24,519 nucleotides of DNA from VRUE01 sp035266685. GTDB lineage: Bacteria; Actinomycetota; Thermoleophilia; Solirubrobacterales; 70-9. Position numbers and translations under genes: made by a program. The notes beneath the pieces are model-generated. The model made no database searches and was not told the DNA's origin. It saw only the letters and a list, made by a program, of their open reading frames with translations. The DNA lies in the NCBI GenBank assembly GCA_035266685.1, contig DATFMX010000068.1, positions 1-24,519 of the forward strand, read 5' to 3'. This document shows positions 1 to 7,958 of this stretch, in pieces. The stretch's first letter is position 1; each line of letters starts with the position of its first letter.

Positions 1-822
1 ACGACGGAAGCCGAAGCGAAGGCCGCCGCGGCGCGGGAGCGCAAGCTCAGCGAGCTGCTCGCCCACGGCCGCGAACGAGCCGCCCGCCTGGCGGCGAAGG
101 TGGCGCGCGCCGAAGGCCATCTCGCGGCCGAGCGGGCGCACCTGCGTCGCGCCCGCCGCGCGCTCTCGGCCCGGCTCGTCGCGATCTATGAGGCCGGCTC
201 GCCGAGCACGGCGAGCATCGTGCTCGAATCGGGCGACGTCAACGAGCTCGCCGTGCGCAGCGAATACCTACAGCGCATCCAGGACTCCGACACGGCGCTC
301 GCGGCGAGGGTCGAGCAGGTGCGCAACCGGGTGCGCCACGAGCTCGACCTGGTCGCGGCGCTGAAGGCCCGGGTCGACGCCTACAACGAAGAACTGGCGG
401 CGGCGCGTTCGGAAATCGCCGCTGTGCGGGCGCGCGCCGAGGCAACCGCGGCGCGCCTCGACTCGCTCTCCGCCGAACGCTCGGCGGCGCTCTCGAAGCT
501 CAAATCGCGGATCGGCCAGTGGGTGAAGGAGATCCAGGCCGCGGAAGCGGCGAGCCGCGCGGCGGCCGAAGAAACCGTCGGGCGCTGGCTCGGCGGCCCG
601 TACACGATCCCCACCTACATCGTGATCTGCGAGTCGGGCGGCAACTACGGCGCCGTCAACCCCGGCAGCGGCGCCGGCGGCGCCTACCAGATCCTGCCCT
701 CGACCTGGGCGCTCTACGGCGGCCAGGGCGCTCCCCAGGACGCGCCCAAGGCCGAACAGGACAGGATCGCCGCCGAAATCTGGGCCGACTCCGGCGGCAG
801 CGCCTGGGTCTGCGCCGGCTGA
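1..822 (+). CDS. Coiled-coil cell-wall protein with C-terminal Rpf/transglycosylase-like domain (5' partial)
   Basis: The frame is open from base 1, so the start and any signal peptide lie upstream; 273 residues are visible. Residues 1 to about 190 are Ala/Arg/Glu-rich heptad-like coiled coil, including the segment LVAIYEAGSPSTASIVLESG, which resembles the hinge in PcsB/EnvC-type peptidoglycan-hydrolase regulators. Residues about 200-273 resemble a resuscitation-promoting-factor/transglycosylase-like domain: YIVICESGGNY carries the expected catalytic Glu (residue 211 of the visible part), followed by GAYQILPSTW and a final WVCAG with the second cysteine. Family knowledge predicts a secreted muralytic enzyme acting on glycan strands. 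It ends 42 bases before ftsK with no terminator seen. The domain call is fairly sure; the substrate is not shown by the sequence. Confidence 0.8.
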   Translation, partial: TTEAEAKAAAARERKLSELLAHGRERAARLAAKVARAEGHLAAERAHLRRARRALSARLVAIYEAGSPSTASIVLESGDVNELAVRSEYLQRIQDSDTALAARVEQVRNRVRHELDLVAALKARVDAYNEELAAARSEIAAVRARAEATAARLDSLSAERSAALSKLKSRIGQWVKEIQAAEAASRAAAEETVGRWLGGPYTIPTYIVICESGGNYGAVNPGSGAGGAYQILPSTWALYGGQGAPQDAPKAEQDRIAAEIWADSGGSAWVCAG

Positions 823-864
823 GCCGCGGCAGGGGAGCGCCGCCGGGCGTCGAAGCGGGTCTCA

Positions 865-3006
865 ATGTTCGTGCGCAAGAAGCGCGGCTCGGCCGCGCGC
901 CGCAAACCCAAAGGCAAGGCGAAAGCGAAATCGCGGCTGCCGCGTCCCCACCTGCCGGAGGGCCTGCAGCAGCGCCACCTCGACCTGATCGGCCTCTTCC
1001 TGATCGCCGCCGGGGTCTATCTCTGCTTCGTCCTCTTCTTCGGCTGGGACGGAGGCAAGGTCGGCTACGGGCTCGAAACCGGGCTCGAGTACCTGTTCGG
1101 CGGGGTCGGCGCGCGGATCGCGACCGTGCTGATGCTCGCCGTCGGCGCGATGCTGGTCACCGGCACCTCGGTCTCGACCGTCTTCCGCGGCCTCGGCCGC
1201 GGCGTCCACCACACCTTCGCCGGCAGCCGCGGCCTCGCCGAGACGGCGATCCAGCACCGCGACGACCGCCGCGCCCAAAAGGCCCTGGAGACGAAGGCGG
1301 GCCCGACCGATGTGATGAGCACCTACCCGGAGACCGACGACGACTTCGAACCCACCGTCGCGATCGCCGAGCCCGAGGAGCCGGCTGAGCCGGAGCCCGC
1401 CACGCACGAGTTCGCGGAGCTCGCCGAAGTGCTCGAGCCGGAGCCAGAGCCCGAGCCGGACGCGCCCGAGGATGTGGAGCAGCACCGGCTGACCCCGATG
1501 GGCAACAAGCGGGGCGTCACCGAATCGGAGCAGATCGACTACCGGCCGCCGCCGGCAAAGGTGCTGGAGAAGGGCAAGGGCGACAGCGGCCCCGACCCGC
1601 GCGATCACGAAGCGATCGGCCGCAAGCTGGTCGAGACGCTCGGCCATTTCGGCGTCGAGGCGAAGATCGTCGGCATCGTCAGCGGCCCGCATGTCTCGCG
1701 CTTCGAGCTGCGGCTCGCTCCCGGCACCAAGGTGAAGAAAGTCACCGAGCTCTCCAACGACCTCGCCTACGCGCTGGCCTCGACCGACATCCGCATCCTC
1801 GCGCCGATCCCCGGCAAGCAGGCGGTCGGCGTCGAGGTGCCGAACACGCACCGCCGCCTCGTCCGCCTCGGCGACATCTACGCCGGCCGGCCCGAGAAGA
1901 CCTCGCCGCTTGTCGCCTGGCTCGGCAAGGGCATCGACGGCAACTCGGTCTCGGTCGACCTGGCGAAGATGCCGCACGTGCTCGTCGCCGGCACCACCGG
2001 CTCGGGCAAGTCGGGCTGCGTCAACGCGATCCTCACCTCGATCCTGATGCACGCCTCGCCCAACGACGTGCGGCTCGTCCTCGTCGACCCCAAGCAGGTC
2101 GAGCTCAACCACTACGAGCACGTGCCGCACCTGCTGACGCCGGTCGTCACCTCGCCGCGCCTGGCGGCCAACGTGCTCGCCAACCTGATCGGCGAGATGG
2201 AGAGCCGCTACGGGATCATGGGCGAGGCGCGCTGCCGCAACCTCGCCGAGCTCAACCGCGCCCGCGCCAAGGCCGGCGAGCCGCCGCTGCCGCACATCCT
2301 CTGCGTGATCGACGAGCTCGCGGACCTGATGATGGTCTCGCCGGCCGAGGTCGAGGACTCGATCATCCGTCTGGCGCAGAAGTCTCGCGCGACCGGAATC
2401 CACCTGGTGCTGGCGACCCAGCGCCCCTCGACCGACATCATCACCGGCACGATCAAGGTCAACATCCCGGCCCGGATCGCCTTCGCGGTCTCCTCGCAGA
2501 CCGATTCGCGGGTGATCCTCGACCAGGGCGGGGCGGAGGCGCTGCTCGGCCAGGGCGACATGCTCTTCCGCGGCGCCGGCACCTCGAAGATGGCGCGCGT
2601 GCAGGGCGCCTTCGTCACCGAGGAGGAGATCGCCCGGGTCACCTCCCACTGGGCGAAGCAGGGCGAACCGGAGTTCGAGGCCGAGCTGCTCGAGGTACAC
2701 GAGGGGAAGGGCGTCGAAACCGAGGACGACTTCGACCCCGACAGCGACGACCTGCTCGACGAGGCGATCCGCACCGTGGTGCAGACCGAAACCGCCTCGG
2801 TCTCGATGATCCAGCGGCGCCTGCGAGTCGGCTACACGCGGGCCGGCCGGTTGATCGACATGCTCGAGCGGCGCGGCGTGATCTCGGGCTACGAGGGCTC
2901 GAAGCCGCGCCAGGTGTTGATCACGGAGGCGGACCTGCAGCGTGTCCTCGGCGGTGGGGATGCCAACCCCGAGCCCGTCGCGGTCGAATCCGACCCAGTC
3001 GACTGA
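865..3006 (+). CDS. ftsK: DNA translocase FtsK/SpoIIIE family
   Basis: A 713-residue ATP-driven DNA pump that clears chromosome ends through the division septum. A Lys/Arg-rich N-terminus (1-35) precedes two clear membrane helices (about 40-60 and 78-103) and an acidic Pro/Glu-rich linker (about 150-210). The motor has Walker A GTTGSGKS (376-383), LVDPKQVELNHYEHVPHLL after it, Walker B ILCVIDELADLMM (Asp483, Glu484) and LATQRPSTDIITG. A winged-helix gamma domain lies at about 629-690 (SVSMIQRRLRVGYTRAGRLI), the part that reads KOPS-type polarity sequences. Most FtsK proteins have four membrane helices, so the membrane part is short here. The ATG at 865 has only weak ribosome-binding similarity upstream. 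A terminator-like hairpin follows the stop. Confidence 0.95.
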   Translation: MFVRKKRGSAARRKPKGKAKAKSRLPRPHLPEGLQQRHLDLIGLFLIAAGVYLCFVLFFGWDGGKVGYGLETGLEYLFGGVGARIATVLMLAVGAMLVTGTSVSTVFRGLGRGVHHTFAGSRGLAETAIQHRDDRRAQKALETKAGPTDVMSTYPETDDDFEPTVAIAEPEEPAEPEPATHEFAELAEVLEPEPEPEPDAPEDVEQHRLTPMGNKRGVTESEQIDYRPPPAKVLEKGKGDSGPDPRDHEAIGRKLVETLGHFGVEAKIVGIVSGPHVSRFELRLAPGTKVKKVTELSNDLAYALASTDIRILAPIPGKQAVGVEVPNTHRRLVRLGDIYAGRPEKTSPLVAWLGKGIDGNSVSVDLAKMPHVLVAGTTGSGKSGCVNAILTSILMHASPNDVRLVLVDPKQVELNHYEHVPHLLTPVVTSPRLAANVLANLIGEMESRYGIMGEARCRNLAELNRARAKAGEPPLPHILCVIDELADLMMVSPAEVEDSIIRLAQKSRATGIHLVLATQRPSTDIITGTIKVNIPARIAFAVSSQTDSRVILDQGGAEALLGQGDMLFRGAGTSKMARVQGAFVTEEEIARVTSHWAKQGEPEFEAELLEVHEGKGVETEDDFDPDSDDLLDEAIRTVVQTETASVSMIQRRLRVGYTRAGRLIDMLERRGVISGYEGSKPRQVLITEADLQRVLGGGDANPEPVAVESDPVD

Positions 3007-3018
3007 CCGCGACGCACG

Positions 3019-3071
3019 CGACCTGCATCGAGCCCCAAATAGGGGTCCGATGTAGGTCGGATGGGCTTTTT
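3019..3071 (+). terminator. Putative Rho-independent terminator after ftsK
   Basis: An 18-bp stem (3019-3036 with 3042-3059) encloses a 5-base loop AAATA. The stem has one A-C mismatch and two G-T wobbles. A run of five T follows at 3067-3071, after 7 bases, which is farther than in a textbook terminator. A shorter competing stem AGCCC (3031-3035)/GGGCT (3063-3067) would sit directly against the T run. It fits the end of ftsK and argues against translation starting at the in-frame ATG 3061. Confidence 0.5.
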
Positions 3072-3105
3072 CGCGCCGAGCGGGCGTAATGGACACAATG
3101 TGGCC

Positions 3106-3861
3106 GTGGCTACCGGCATCGGCGAAACCCTGCGCGAGGCGCGCAACCGGCGCAAGCTCGACCTCTCCGAGGTCGAAGCGGCGATCAAGATCCGCGTCCG
3201 CTACCTGCAGGCGCTCGAGAACGAGGAGTGGGACGCGCTGCCGGGAGGCGCCTACACGCGCGGCTTCATCCGCACCTACGCGGCCCATCTGGGCCTGGAC
3301 GGCGACCGTCTCGCCGACGACTACCGCCGCGACGTCGAGCCGCTGGGCGAGCGGGTGCCGAAACGGGTCGAGCCGGTGCCGACCGGGGCCCGCAACGGCG
3401 GCTCGCGGATCTCGGGGCGGCTGCTGATCGCCATCGTCTGCCTGGTCCTGGTCGCCGCCGTGGTCGGCATCGCGCTCGCCGGGGGCGGCGGCGAAGGCGG
3501 CTCGTCCAGTCCCAAGCCCTCGGCGCAGGCGAAGTCGAAGCAAAAGCAGCAGCACAAGCAGGCGAGCGCGGCCAAGCCGGGCGTCGCGGTGCGGCTCGCC
3601 GCGCGCGGCGAAGTCTGGGTCTGCCTGCTCGACGCAACCGAAAAGCCGCTGGTCGACGGGCAGATCCTCGGCGAAGGCGAAGAAGCGGGGCCGTACCGCT
3701 CCAGTGGCTTCGAAATGGCGTTCGGCAACGGCTCGGTGGACGTCTACGTCGACGGCAGGCCGGAGCAGATCGAAGAAAGCTCGAGCCCGGTCGGCTACGC
3801 GGTCGACGGCAAGGGCAATCTGGTGGCGTTGGAAGAAGGCGAAAGGCCCTCCTGCGAATGA
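3106..3861 (+). CDS. RodZ-like helix-turn-helix membrane protein
   Basis: A 251-residue protein with the RodZ layout. An N-terminal Cro/C1-like helix-turn-helix begins with GIGETLREARNRRKLDLSEV and includes the family signature YLQALENEEWDALPG...YTRGFIRTYA (residues about 4-75). One membrane helix follows (about 106-126, LLIAIVCLVLVAAVVGIAL). A Gly/Ser/Lys-rich linker leads to a C-terminal beta domain of DUF4115 type (about 162-251). RodZ proteins tie the MreB cytoskeleton to the membrane in rod cells; whether this organism has MreB cannot be seen. The start is chosen at GTG 3106 because homologues begin just before GIGETL and a CACAAT box ends 6 bases upstream. GTG 3100 is also possible; ATG 3061 overlaps the terminator. 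Its stop overlaps the cinA start (ATGA). Confidence 0.82.
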   Translation: MATGIGETLREARNRRKLDLSEVEAAIKIRVRYLQALENEEWDALPGGAYTRGFIRTYAAHLGLDGDRLADDYRRDVEPLGERVPKRVEPVPTGARNGGSRISGRLLIAIVCLVLVAAVVGIALAGGGGEGGSSSPKPSAQAKSKQKQQHKQASAAKPGVAVRLAARGEVWVCLLDATEKPLVDGQILGEGEEAGPYRSSGFEMAFGNGSVDVYVDGRPEQIEESSSPVGYAVDGKGNLVALEEGERPSCE

Positions 3862-5150
3862 CCGGGGCGGCGGGAGCCATCCGGGCGGGGATCGTTGTCA
3901 CGGGCACCGAGGTGATCACCGGGCGGATCGCCGATCGCAACGGGCCGTGGATCTCCGAGCGGCTGGCCGAGCTCGGGGTCGAGGTCGCCCACATCCTCGT
4001 CGTCGCCGACCGGCCGGACGACCTCGAAGCCGCGCTGCGCTTCCTCGCCGCCGAGGGCATGGACCTGATCGTCACCTCGGGCGGGCTCGGGCCGACCGCC
4101 GACGACCTGACGGCGGAGGTCGTCGGGCGCTTCGCCGGCCGCGAGCTCGTCCTCGACGAGCAGATGGAGGAGAAGATCGCGGCGATCCTGCGCGGCTTCG
4201 CGCGGCGCTTCTCCTTCGACGAGGAGGCCGTGCGGGAGGCGAACCGCAAGCAGGCGATGGTGCCGGAGGGCGCCCTGGCGCTCGACCCGGTCGGCACGGC
4301 GCCCGGGCTCGTGGTGCCGGTCGACGAGCGAGCGGTAATCGTTCTCCCGGGGCCGCCGCGCGAGCTGCAGCCGATGTGGCCGCGGGCGATCGAGTCGCCG
4401 CCCGCGCAGGCGATCCTCGCCCGGGCGACGCCGCTGCTCGCCGACACCGTGCGCATGTTCGGCATCCCCGAGTCGGAGATCGCCAAGAGCCTGCGCGAGA
4501 TCGAAGCGGCTGGGGTGGACCTGGGCGCGGTCGAGATCACCACCTGCCTGCGACGCGGCGAGATCGAGATCGACGTCCGCTACCGGGCCGAGGCGGCGCC
4601 GGTCGCCGAGGCGGTGCGCGCGGGGCTGCTCGACCGCCACCGCCGCCACACCTTCAGCCTCGACGGCGAGACGATCGACGCGCAGCTCGCGCGCCTGCTG
4701 GGGGGGCGGCGGCTGGCGGTCGCCGAGTCGTGCTCCGGCGGACTGCTGGCGGCCCGGATCACCGACCTGCCCGGCGCCTCGGACTACTTCGCGGGCGGCG
4801 TCGTCGCCTACTCGAATGAGGCGAAGGCCGAGCTGCTCGGCGTCGACCCGGGGCTGATCGAGGCGCACGGCGCGGTCTCCGGCGAGGTCGCCGAGGCGAT
4901 GTCGAGGGGGGCGCTGGAGCGCTTCGAGGCCGACATCGCGGTCTCGATCACCGGCATCGCCGGGCCGGACGGCGGCACGGAGGAGAAGCCGGTCGGCTAC
5001 GTCTGCTTCGACGCCAGGCTCGGCGACGGCGCGAGCATCGCCCGCGACCCGGTCATCCCCGGCAGCCGCGAGGACATCCGCGAGCGCTCCGCCCTGGTCG
5101 CGATGCACCTGCTGCGATCACTGCTCGGCGGCGCTGACACGCCTCTGTGA
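3858..5150 (+). CDS. cinA: CinA family protein (NMN deamidase / competence-damage inducible)
   Basis: A 430-residue full-length two-domain CinA. The N-terminal MoCF-biosynthesis-like domain (about 1-170) shows GTEVITGRIADRNGPWISERL, the TSGGLGPTADDLT loop and LPGPPRELQPMW. The C-terminal CinA/PncC domain (about 275-430) shows AESCSGGLLAARIT (Cys292), YFAGGVVAYSNEAK and ITGIAGPDGGTEEKPVG, the signature of nicotinamide mononucleotide amidohydrolase, which recycles pyridine nucleotides. The ATG overlaps the stop of the RodZ-like gene by four bases (ATGA), so the two are probably translationally coupled. In many bacteria cinA sits directly upstream of recA, as here, with about 110 bases between them. 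Confidence 0.95.
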   Translation: MTGAAGAIRAGIVVTGTEVITGRIADRNGPWISERLAELGVEVAHILVVADRPDDLEAALRFLAAEGMDLIVTSGGLGPTADDLTAEVVGRFAGRELVLDEQMEEKIAAILRGFARRFSFDEEAVREANRKQAMVPEGALALDPVGTAPGLVVPVDERAVIVLPGPPRELQPMWPRAIESPPAQAILARATPLLADTVRMFGIPESEIAKSLREIEAAGVDLGAVEITTCLRRGEIEIDVRYRAEAAPVAEAVRAGLLDRHRRHTFSLDGETIDAQLARLLGGRRLAVAESCSGGLLAARITDLPGASDYFAGGVVAYSNEAKAELLGVDPGLIEAHGAVSGEVAEAMSRGALERFEADIAVSITGIAGPDGGTEEKPVGYVCFDARLGDGASIARDPVIPGSREDIRERSALVAMHLLRSLLGGADTPL

Positions 5151-5177
5151 CAGAGCCTGCGCGCACTTCTTGCATCT

Positions 5178-5256
5178 GACGCGCCACACGCGCGTCGCCG
5201 CGCCTTAGCGTCCGCCGCCGTAACTACCGTTGCTGCTCCAAATTGCAGGAAGGCGG
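5178..5256 (+). promoter_or_regulatory. recA upstream region: inverted repeat, candidate -10 and strong Shine-Dalgarno
   Basis: In the 111 bases between cinA and recA there is a short inverted repeat GACGCG-ccacacg-CGCGTC (5178-5196), a -10-like TAGCGT (5206-5211) and a strong ribosome-binding site AGGAAGGCGG (5247-5256), whose GGAAGG core ends 8 bases before the ATG. No GAAC-N4-GTTC LexA box was found. recA thus differs from many genes in this window by having a real leader with a Shine-Dalgarno sequence. Confidence 0.45.
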
Positions 5257-5261
5257 ATGAG

Positions 5262-6356
5262 ATGGCAGACAAGAAAGCGGCTCTGAAGGACGCCTCGAAG
5301 GAGGCCAAAGCAAAGGACGCGGCGCTGGAAGCTGCCGTCAACCAGATCGAGCGCGACTTCGGCCAGGGCGCGCTGATGCGGCTCGGCGCCGACGCGACGA
5401 TCAAGATCCCGGCGATCCCGACCGGGGCGCTCGCGCTCGACCTGGCGCTGGGCATCGGCGGCGTGCCGCGGGGGCGGATCGTCGAGATCTTCGGCCCGGA
5501 GTCCTCGGGAAAGACGACGCTGATCTACCACATCATCGCCGAAGCCCAGAGCCGCGGCGGGATCTGCGCCTTCATCGACACCGAGCACGCGATCGACCCC
5601 TCCTACGCCCGCAAGATCGGCGTCGACACCGACGAGCTGCTCGTCTCCCAGCCCGACTACGGCGAGCAGGCGCTGCAGATCGCCGACCGCCTGATCGCCT
5701 CCGCGGCGATCGATGTGGTCGCGATCGACTCGGTCGCCGCGCTGACGCCGAAAGCCGAGCTCGACGGGCAGATCGGCGACACCACCGTCGGCCTGCAGGC
5801 GCGGCTGATGTCGCAGGCGATGCGCAAACTCGCCGGCAACCTCAACCGGACCAACACCGTCTGCCTGTTCACCAACCAGATCCGCGAAAAGGTCGGCGTC
5901 CAGTTCGGCTCGCCGGAGACCCAGCCGGGCGGCCGGGCGCTCAAGTTCTACTCCTCGCAGCGACTCGACATCCGCCGCATCGAGACGCTCAAGGAAGGCA
6001 CCGAGGCGGTCGGCAACCGAGTGCGGGTGAAAGTCGTCAAGAACAAGGTCGCCTCGCCCTTCCGCCAGGCGGAATTCGACATCGAGTACGGGGTCGGGAT
6101 CTCGCGCGAGGGCGGGCTGCTCGACTTCGGCATCGAGCACGACCTGGTGCAGAAATCGGGCTCGTTCTTCTCCTACGGCAAGACCCGGCTCGGCCAGGGC
6201 CGCAACAACGCCAAACAGTTCCTCGCCGAGAACTCGGAGATCGCCGGCGAGCTGGAGGAGAAGATCCGCGCCGCGCTCGGCATCGGCGGGGAGGGGGCCA
6301 CGCCCGAGGCGAAAGCCGAGGAGCAGCCACCGGTTGCCGAGGCTCAGGCCGCATAG
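5262..6356 (+). CDS. recA: Recombinase RecA
   Basis: A 364-residue RecA, full length. Walker A GPESSGKT lies at residues 78-85, followed by the expected FIDTEHAIDPSYARKIGV, LLVSQPDYGEQAL, VVAIDSVAALTPKAEL (Walker B), the L1/L2 DNA-binding loops around QARLMSQAMRKL and FTNQIREKVGVQFGSPET.PGG.ALKFYSS, and a C-terminal acidic tail. Most RecAs read PDTGEQAL where this has PDYGEQAL, and IDAEHA where this has IDTEHA; both look like conservative lineage changes. It forms filaments on single-stranded DNA for recombination and the SOS response. The start ATG 5262 has a strong Shine-Dalgarno. No recX gene follows, although recX is the usual neighbour in many actinobacteria; rny comes next after 42 bases. 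Confidence 0.98.
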   Translation: MADKKAALKDASKEAKAKDAALEAAVNQIERDFGQGALMRLGADATIKIPAIPTGALALDLALGIGGVPRGRIVEIFGPESSGKTTLIYHIIAEAQSRGGICAFIDTEHAIDPSYARKIGVDTDELLVSQPDYGEQALQIADRLIASAAIDVVAIDSVAALTPKAELDGQIGDTTVGLQARLMSQAMRKLAGNLNRTNTVCLFTNQIREKVGVQFGSPETQPGGRALKFYSSQRLDIRRIETLKEGTEAVGNRVRVKVVKNKVASPFRQAEFDIEYGVGISREGGLLDFGIEHDLVQKSGSFFSYGKTRLGQGRNNAKQFLAENSEIAGELEEKIRAALGIGGEGATPEAKAEEQPPVAEAQAA

Positions 6357-6360
6357 TCGA

Positions 6361-6389
6361 TTAGACAAATGCGTCTATAGGAGTAGTCT
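6361..6389 (+). promoter_or_regulatory. Leaderless-type promoter for the RNase Y gene
   Basis: TTAGAC (6361-6366) as -35, a 17-base spacer and TAGTCT (6384-6389) as -10, with only 9 bases to ATG 6399. Transcription should therefore start at or next to the start codon. No Shine-Dalgarno sits at the usual distance. The -35 is the left arm of a short inverted repeat TAGAC...GTCTA (6362-6377). Confidence 0.55.
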
Positions 6390-6398
6390 CTGGGCTAG

Positions 6399-7643
6399 AT
6401 GAAGATGCCGTCGTGGATGTCGTCACGCGGCAACGGCTCGGAGGCTGAACGGGCTCTGGACCGGCTGGAGGCGCTGGACGCTCAGCTCGCCGAGCTGAGG
6501 CGCTTCGAGCTCGAACGAGTCGCCTCGCTGAGCGCTGAGGAGGCGCGGCAGGCGCTGATCGAGGAAGTCGAAGTCGACGCGCGGCGCCAGGCGGGCCTCG
6601 CGTTGCGCCGGATCGAGGAGGAGGCCAAGCAGGAGGCCGAGGGTCGCGCCCGCGAGATCCTCGCGGCGGCGACGCAACGGCTCGCGGCTGACCATGCGCT
6701 GCAGACGACGACGCAGCTCCTGCGCTTGCCGAACGAGCGGATGAAGGGCCGGATCATCGGCCGCGAGGGACGCAACATCCAGGCGCTCGAGCGGCTGACC
6801 GGGGTGGACATCATCGTCGACGACACCCCCTCGGCGATTCGCCTCTCGAGTTTCGACGGCATGCGGCGCGAGGTCGCGCGGCTGACGCTGGAGCGGCTGA
6901 TCGCCGATGGGAGGATCCACCCGGCGCGCTGCGAGGAGGCCTACGAGCAGGCGAGCGGGGAAGTCGAGGAGCGGATCGTCGAAGAGGGCGAGCGAGCGGT
7001 GCTCGACGCCAACGTCAACGGCCTGCATCCACAGCTGATCGATCTGCTGGGAAGGCTGCAGTTCCGCACCAGCTACGGCCAGAACGCGCTCGGCCACCTG
7101 GTCGAGTGCTCGCGGCTGGCGACGCTGATCGCGCTCGAGCTCGGCGCAGCCGCCGACATCGCCCGGCGGGCGGCGCTGCTGCACGACATCGGCAAGGCGG
7201 TCGACCAGGAGACCGAAGGCACGCACGCGCAGATCGGCGCCGGCCTCGCCCGCCGCTACGGCGAGAGCGAGGCGGTCGTACACGCGATCGAGGCCCATCA
7301 CGACGAGGTCGAGCCGTCAACGGTCGAAGCGGTGATCGTGCAGGCCGCCGACGCGCTCTCCGGCGCCCGGCCGGGCGCCCGCGGCGACACGCTCGAGGGC
7401 TACGTGACCCGCCTGCGCGAACTCGAGGCGCTGGCGGCGCGCCACGAGGGCGTGGAGAAGGTCTACGCGATGCAGGCCGGGCGTGAGATGCGGGTGATGG
7501 TCGACCCCGGCGAGATCGACGACGAGCACGCGGCGCTGCTCGCGCACGAGATCGCCGGCGCGGTCGAGCGCGAGGTCAGCTACCCCGGGCGGATCAAGAT
7601 CACCGTGATCCGCGAGAGCCGGGCCACCGACTACGCGCATTAG
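6399..7643 (+). CDS. rny: Ribonuclease Y, lacking the N-terminal membrane anchor
   Basis: A 414-residue RNase Y-type endoribonuclease that starts mRNA decay. Residues about 15-110 form a charged coiled coil. A KH domain follows (about 112-150) with MKGRIIGREGRNIQALE and GVDIIVDDTP. The HD phosphodiesterase domain has QNALGHLVE, the ALLHDIGKAVD motif (His262-Asp263), AIEAHHDEVEP and QAADALSGARPGAR, so metal-binding residues look intact. Typical RNase Y is about 520 residues with an N-terminal membrane helix; here the N-terminus (MKMPSWMSSRGNGSEAERAL) is short and hydrophilic, so the protein should be soluble. No upstream in-frame extension is available through the promoter region. It sits between recA and a small membrane protein gene. 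Confidence 0.93.
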   Translation: MKMPSWMSSRGNGSEAERALDRLEALDAQLAELRRFELERVASLSAEEARQALIEEVEVDARRQAGLALRRIEEEAKQEAEGRAREILAAATQRLAADHALQTTTQLLRLPNERMKGRIIGREGRNIQALERLTGVDIIVDDTPSAIRLSSFDGMRREVARLTLERLIADGRIHPARCEEAYEQASGEVEERIVEEGERAVLDANVNGLHPQLIDLLGRLQFRTSYGQNALGHLVECSRLATLIALELGAAADIARRAALLHDIGKAVDQETEGTHAQIGAGLARRYGESEAVVHAIEAHHDEVEPSTVEAVIVQAADALSGARPGARGDTLEGYVTRLRELEALAARHEGVEKVYAMQAGREMRVMVDPGEIDDEHAALLAHEIAGAVEREVSYPGRIKITVIRESRATDYAH

Positions 7644-7649
7644 GAGAGC

Positions 7650-7678
7650 TTCAACGGGTCGGCCGCGATGGATAGGAT
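7650..7678 (+). promoter_or_regulatory. Leaderless-type promoter for the small membrane protein gene
   Basis: TTCAAC (7650-7655), a 17-base spacer and TAGGAT (7673-7678), with 9 bases to ATG 7688. The spacing is ideal for a housekeeping sigma factor and places the transcript start at or next to the start codon. Confidence 0.5.
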
Positions 7679-7687
7679 GCCGCCCGC

Positions 7688-7942
7688 ATGGACAACGAAA
7701 CGTTCTTCTACATCGTCGGGCCGCTGCTGGCCGTCTCCGCGGTCGTCGTCGCCTTCATCGGCCTGCGCTTCGAGAAGTTCCCCGGCCGCTTCGGCCCGCT
7801 GGTCGCCCTCTGGTTCATCGTCCTGGTCGGCACCGCGACCAGCTTCGCGGTGCTGCACTCCAAGGACGAGGAAGTGAAGAAGGAGCAGGAGCGCGGCCTG
7901 CCCGAGGCGACCCAGGAATCCGAAAGCGCAGAGCAGCAGTAG
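7688..7942 (+). CDS. Small two-helix membrane protein of unknown function
   Basis: An 84-residue protein that I do not recognise as a named family. Two hydrophobic helices (about 6-26 and 36-56) are joined by a short basic turn (RFEKFPGRF). A charged tail (DEEVKKEQERGLPEATQESESAEQQ) looks like a short cytoplasmic or exposed coil. Both helices carry small polar breaks (GP, GTATS). Its own promoter and good codon use in the local style support a real gene. It lies 44 bases after rny and 29 before miaB, all on the same strand. With a soluble RNase Y just upstream, a role as a membrane partner can be imagined but nothing in the sequence shows it. Confidence 0.7.
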   Translation: MDNETFFYIVGPLLAVSAVVVAFIGLRFEKFPGRFGPLVALWFIVLVGTATSFAVLHSKDEEVKKEQERGLPEATQESESAEQQ

Positions 7943-7958
7943 TCCCGTAGGGCTGGGT

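Noticed and set aside
862..3555. An 897-codon open frame on the minus strand opposite ftsK and the RodZ-like gene
   Set aside because: It is Asp/Arg/Leu/Val-rich low-complexity sequence with no recognisable domain and is the antisense frame of well-identified genes; long antisense frames are expected at this GC content.
3795..5108. Long minus-strand open frame opposite cinA
   Set aside because: It shows no conserved motif, and cinA on the plus strand is full length with all family signatures.
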